From an uncultured Prevotellaceae bacterium (GTDB lineage: Bacteria; Bacteroidota; Bacteroidia; Bacteroidales; Bacteroidaceae): a stretch of 64,000 bases of DNA. Below the pieces are notes generated by a model that was not told where the DNA came from, did not search any database, and saw nothing but the letters and a program-made list of their open reading frames with translations. The stretch covers positions 62,001-126,000 of the forward strand of contig CADASP010000016.1 in NCBI GenBank assembly GCA_902790625.1. The letters are read 5' to 3'. Below, one piece after another: positions 63,063-64,000 of this stretch. Position 1 is the first letter of the stretch; the number at the start of each line of letters is the position of its first letter. The position numbers and the translations under genes are program-made.

Positions 63063-63674
63063 ATGATGAAAAAAACGATTGTATTGGCATTAGCCATGAT
63101 GATGACCTGCGGAGCCATGCAGGCACAAGACGGGTATTACGACAAGAAGCATGAAGTGGGCATCACCTATGGCTTTGGTTCAACTTCACAAATCGTCGAC
63201 GTCTTCGAGGATGCTATCATCTCAATGGTTGACGTTAGACTGAGCGACGAATCCTGGGTAGGCCCTATCACCGCTGAGTATTACTATCATCCCAAGAACT
63301 GGCTCGGCGTGGGCGGTATCTTGGGCTACGGCCGAATGTCGCAGGATGTGTACCTCAACGGCAAGCACAATGGCAAGGATGGCGATCTGAAGAACAGCTA
63401 CCTGACGCTGATGCCCGCCGTGAAATTCGACTATGTGCGCACAAAGCATTTCGGCATGTACTCGAAGCTGGCCTTTGGTGCCACGCTTCGCACAGAGAAG
63501 GTTGATTACAATGACGATAAAGACCTCAAGGACTTTAACGAATCAGAGTTCCATATCAACTGGCAAGTGTCGCTTCTGGGCTTAGAGGCAGGCGGCCAGA
63601 CCCTTCGCGGCTTCATGGAGCTGGGTATGGGAGAGCAGGGCATCTACGTTTTAGGTGTGAAGTATAGGTTCTAA
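63063..63674 (+). CDS. small outer-membrane beta-barrel protein
   Basis: The 203-residue exported protein has a signal peptide (MMKKTIVLALAMMMTCGAMQA-Q). Alternating amphipathic strands (HEVGITYGFGS, ITAEYYYHPKNWLGVGGILGYG, LMPAVKFDYV, MYSKLAFGATLRTE, FMELGMGEQGIYVLGVKYRF) end in a terminal Phe, the hallmark for barrel insertion. The start could also be GTG 63060 or ATG 63066. No specific function is recognised. It is separated from the upstream phosphatase by the tandem array. Confidence 0.75.
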   Translation: MMKKTIVLALAMMMTCGAMQAQDGYYDKKHEVGITYGFGSTSQIVDVFEDAIISMVDVRLSDESWVGPITAEYYYHPKNWLGVGGILGYGRMSQDVYLNGKHNGKDGDLKNSYLTLMPAVKFDYVRTKHFGMYSKLAFGATLRTEKVDYNDDKDLKDFNESEFHINWQVSLLGLEAGGQTLRGFMELGMGEQGIYVLGVKYRF

Positions 63675-63740
63675 AGCGGTAGCTATTTCCTTCCATAACG
63701 CATTCTGAGCCTCCATAGGCAAGGTGCCGTCTGAAAATCA

Positions 63741-63806
63741 GTGAGAATCCGTGTCCTTTCGTTGCGCTAAATTGCAACAAAATGACACGGATTCTCACAT
63801 TTTTAT
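63741..63806 (+). terminator. long hairpin after the barrel gene
   Basis: A 15-bp perfect outer stem (GTGAGAATCCGTGTC and GACACGGATTCTCAC), with an inner GTTGC/GCAAC stem, is followed by ATTTTTATT. It fits a terminator and could also be a small structured RNA. Confidence 0.7.
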
Positions 63807-63882
63807 TCTCACATCTCATCTATATATCGCCACCGCTCCCCTGCATCTATAAGGGGCGGGAAGACTGCGGCAACAAATTCTT

Positions 63883-63955
63883 CACTCTTCATTCTTCACT
63901 TATCACGCGGCAGCAAATTCTTCATTCTTCACTCTTCATTCTTCATTTAAAAAGC
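63883..63955 (+). repeat. 7-bp tandem array near the window end
   Basis: Heptamers TTCTTCA, CTCTTCA, TTCATTC run in two blocks, interrupted by CGCGGCAGCAAA. After it, an AGCGGGG/CCCCGCT hairpin runs to about 63992. No gene is seen to the window edge. Confidence 0.8.
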
Positions 63956-64000
63956 AAGAAAGCGGGGCACACCGTTGTGGTGCACCCCGCTGACATTTGC

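Overview
The window looks like chromosome from a Bacteroidales bacterium, most likely Prevotellaceae-like (inference). The evidence is: Bacteroidota promoters (TAnnTTTG about 19-20 bp downstream of TTTG) ahead of many genes; paired glycine-lipid acyltransferases (GlsA/GlsB type); a SusC/BtuB-class TonB receptor behind a TPP riboswitch; BspA-type leucine-rich surface proteins; and an Mfa/FimA-type fimbrial locus. No rRNA, integrase, transposase, phage gene or CRISPR array was seen. One tRNA (Pro, CGG) is present.

Layout. 0.1-9.9 kb is mostly housekeeping: a YfiH/PgeF laccase-domain enzyme, tRNA-Pro, ComEC, an M23-LysM endopeptidase, a porin plus GH2 beta-galactosidase pair, then psd-pssA (phosphatidylethanolamine synthesis) and a DUF4834 protein. 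9.9-13.3 kb is a thiamine uptake unit: TPP riboswitch, TonB receptor, PnuT-type permease. 14.4-25.7 kb is a long minus-strand run: GlsA, GlsB, an M3 peptidase, two small secreted proteins, IspG, two unknown secreted proteins and an M64 peptidase. 25.7-27.4 kb is a repeat-rich non-coding island, followed by pckA. 29.7-38.8 kb is a secreted-protein island with cohesin-like and dockerin domains: two cohesin-like proteins, a 61-residue peptide and two tandem BspA/dockerin giants. The three transcription units share a tandem 19-bp upstream motif. 39.0-45.7 kb is a minus-strand run: SGNH double esterase, dnaG, queD, queE, cls. 46.0-60.9 kb holds two secreted unknowns and a fimbrial operon ending in a 2944-residue surface protein. 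The window closes with panE-like, PAP2 phosphatase and beta-barrel genes.

The most unusual content is repetitive. (1) A roughly 100-120 bp double-hairpin element is inserted in frame into pnuT, twice into dnaG, and forms the N-terminus of the M64 peptidase. It is always read in the same strand and frame (peptide IYSPPxxGGAGGG), resembling the Rickettsia palindromic elements. (2) Arrays of 7-, 9- or 10-bp units occupy many gene gaps and some domain linkers, and the same unit recurs at distant loci. (3) Short hairpins with GAA loops (A, B and C types) form mirror-image arrays. (4) A roughly 550-bp dispersed repeat in two opposed copies carries a conserved start-codon small ORF. These, together with the shared operator of the cohesin/dockerin island, are the best candidates for something undescribed.
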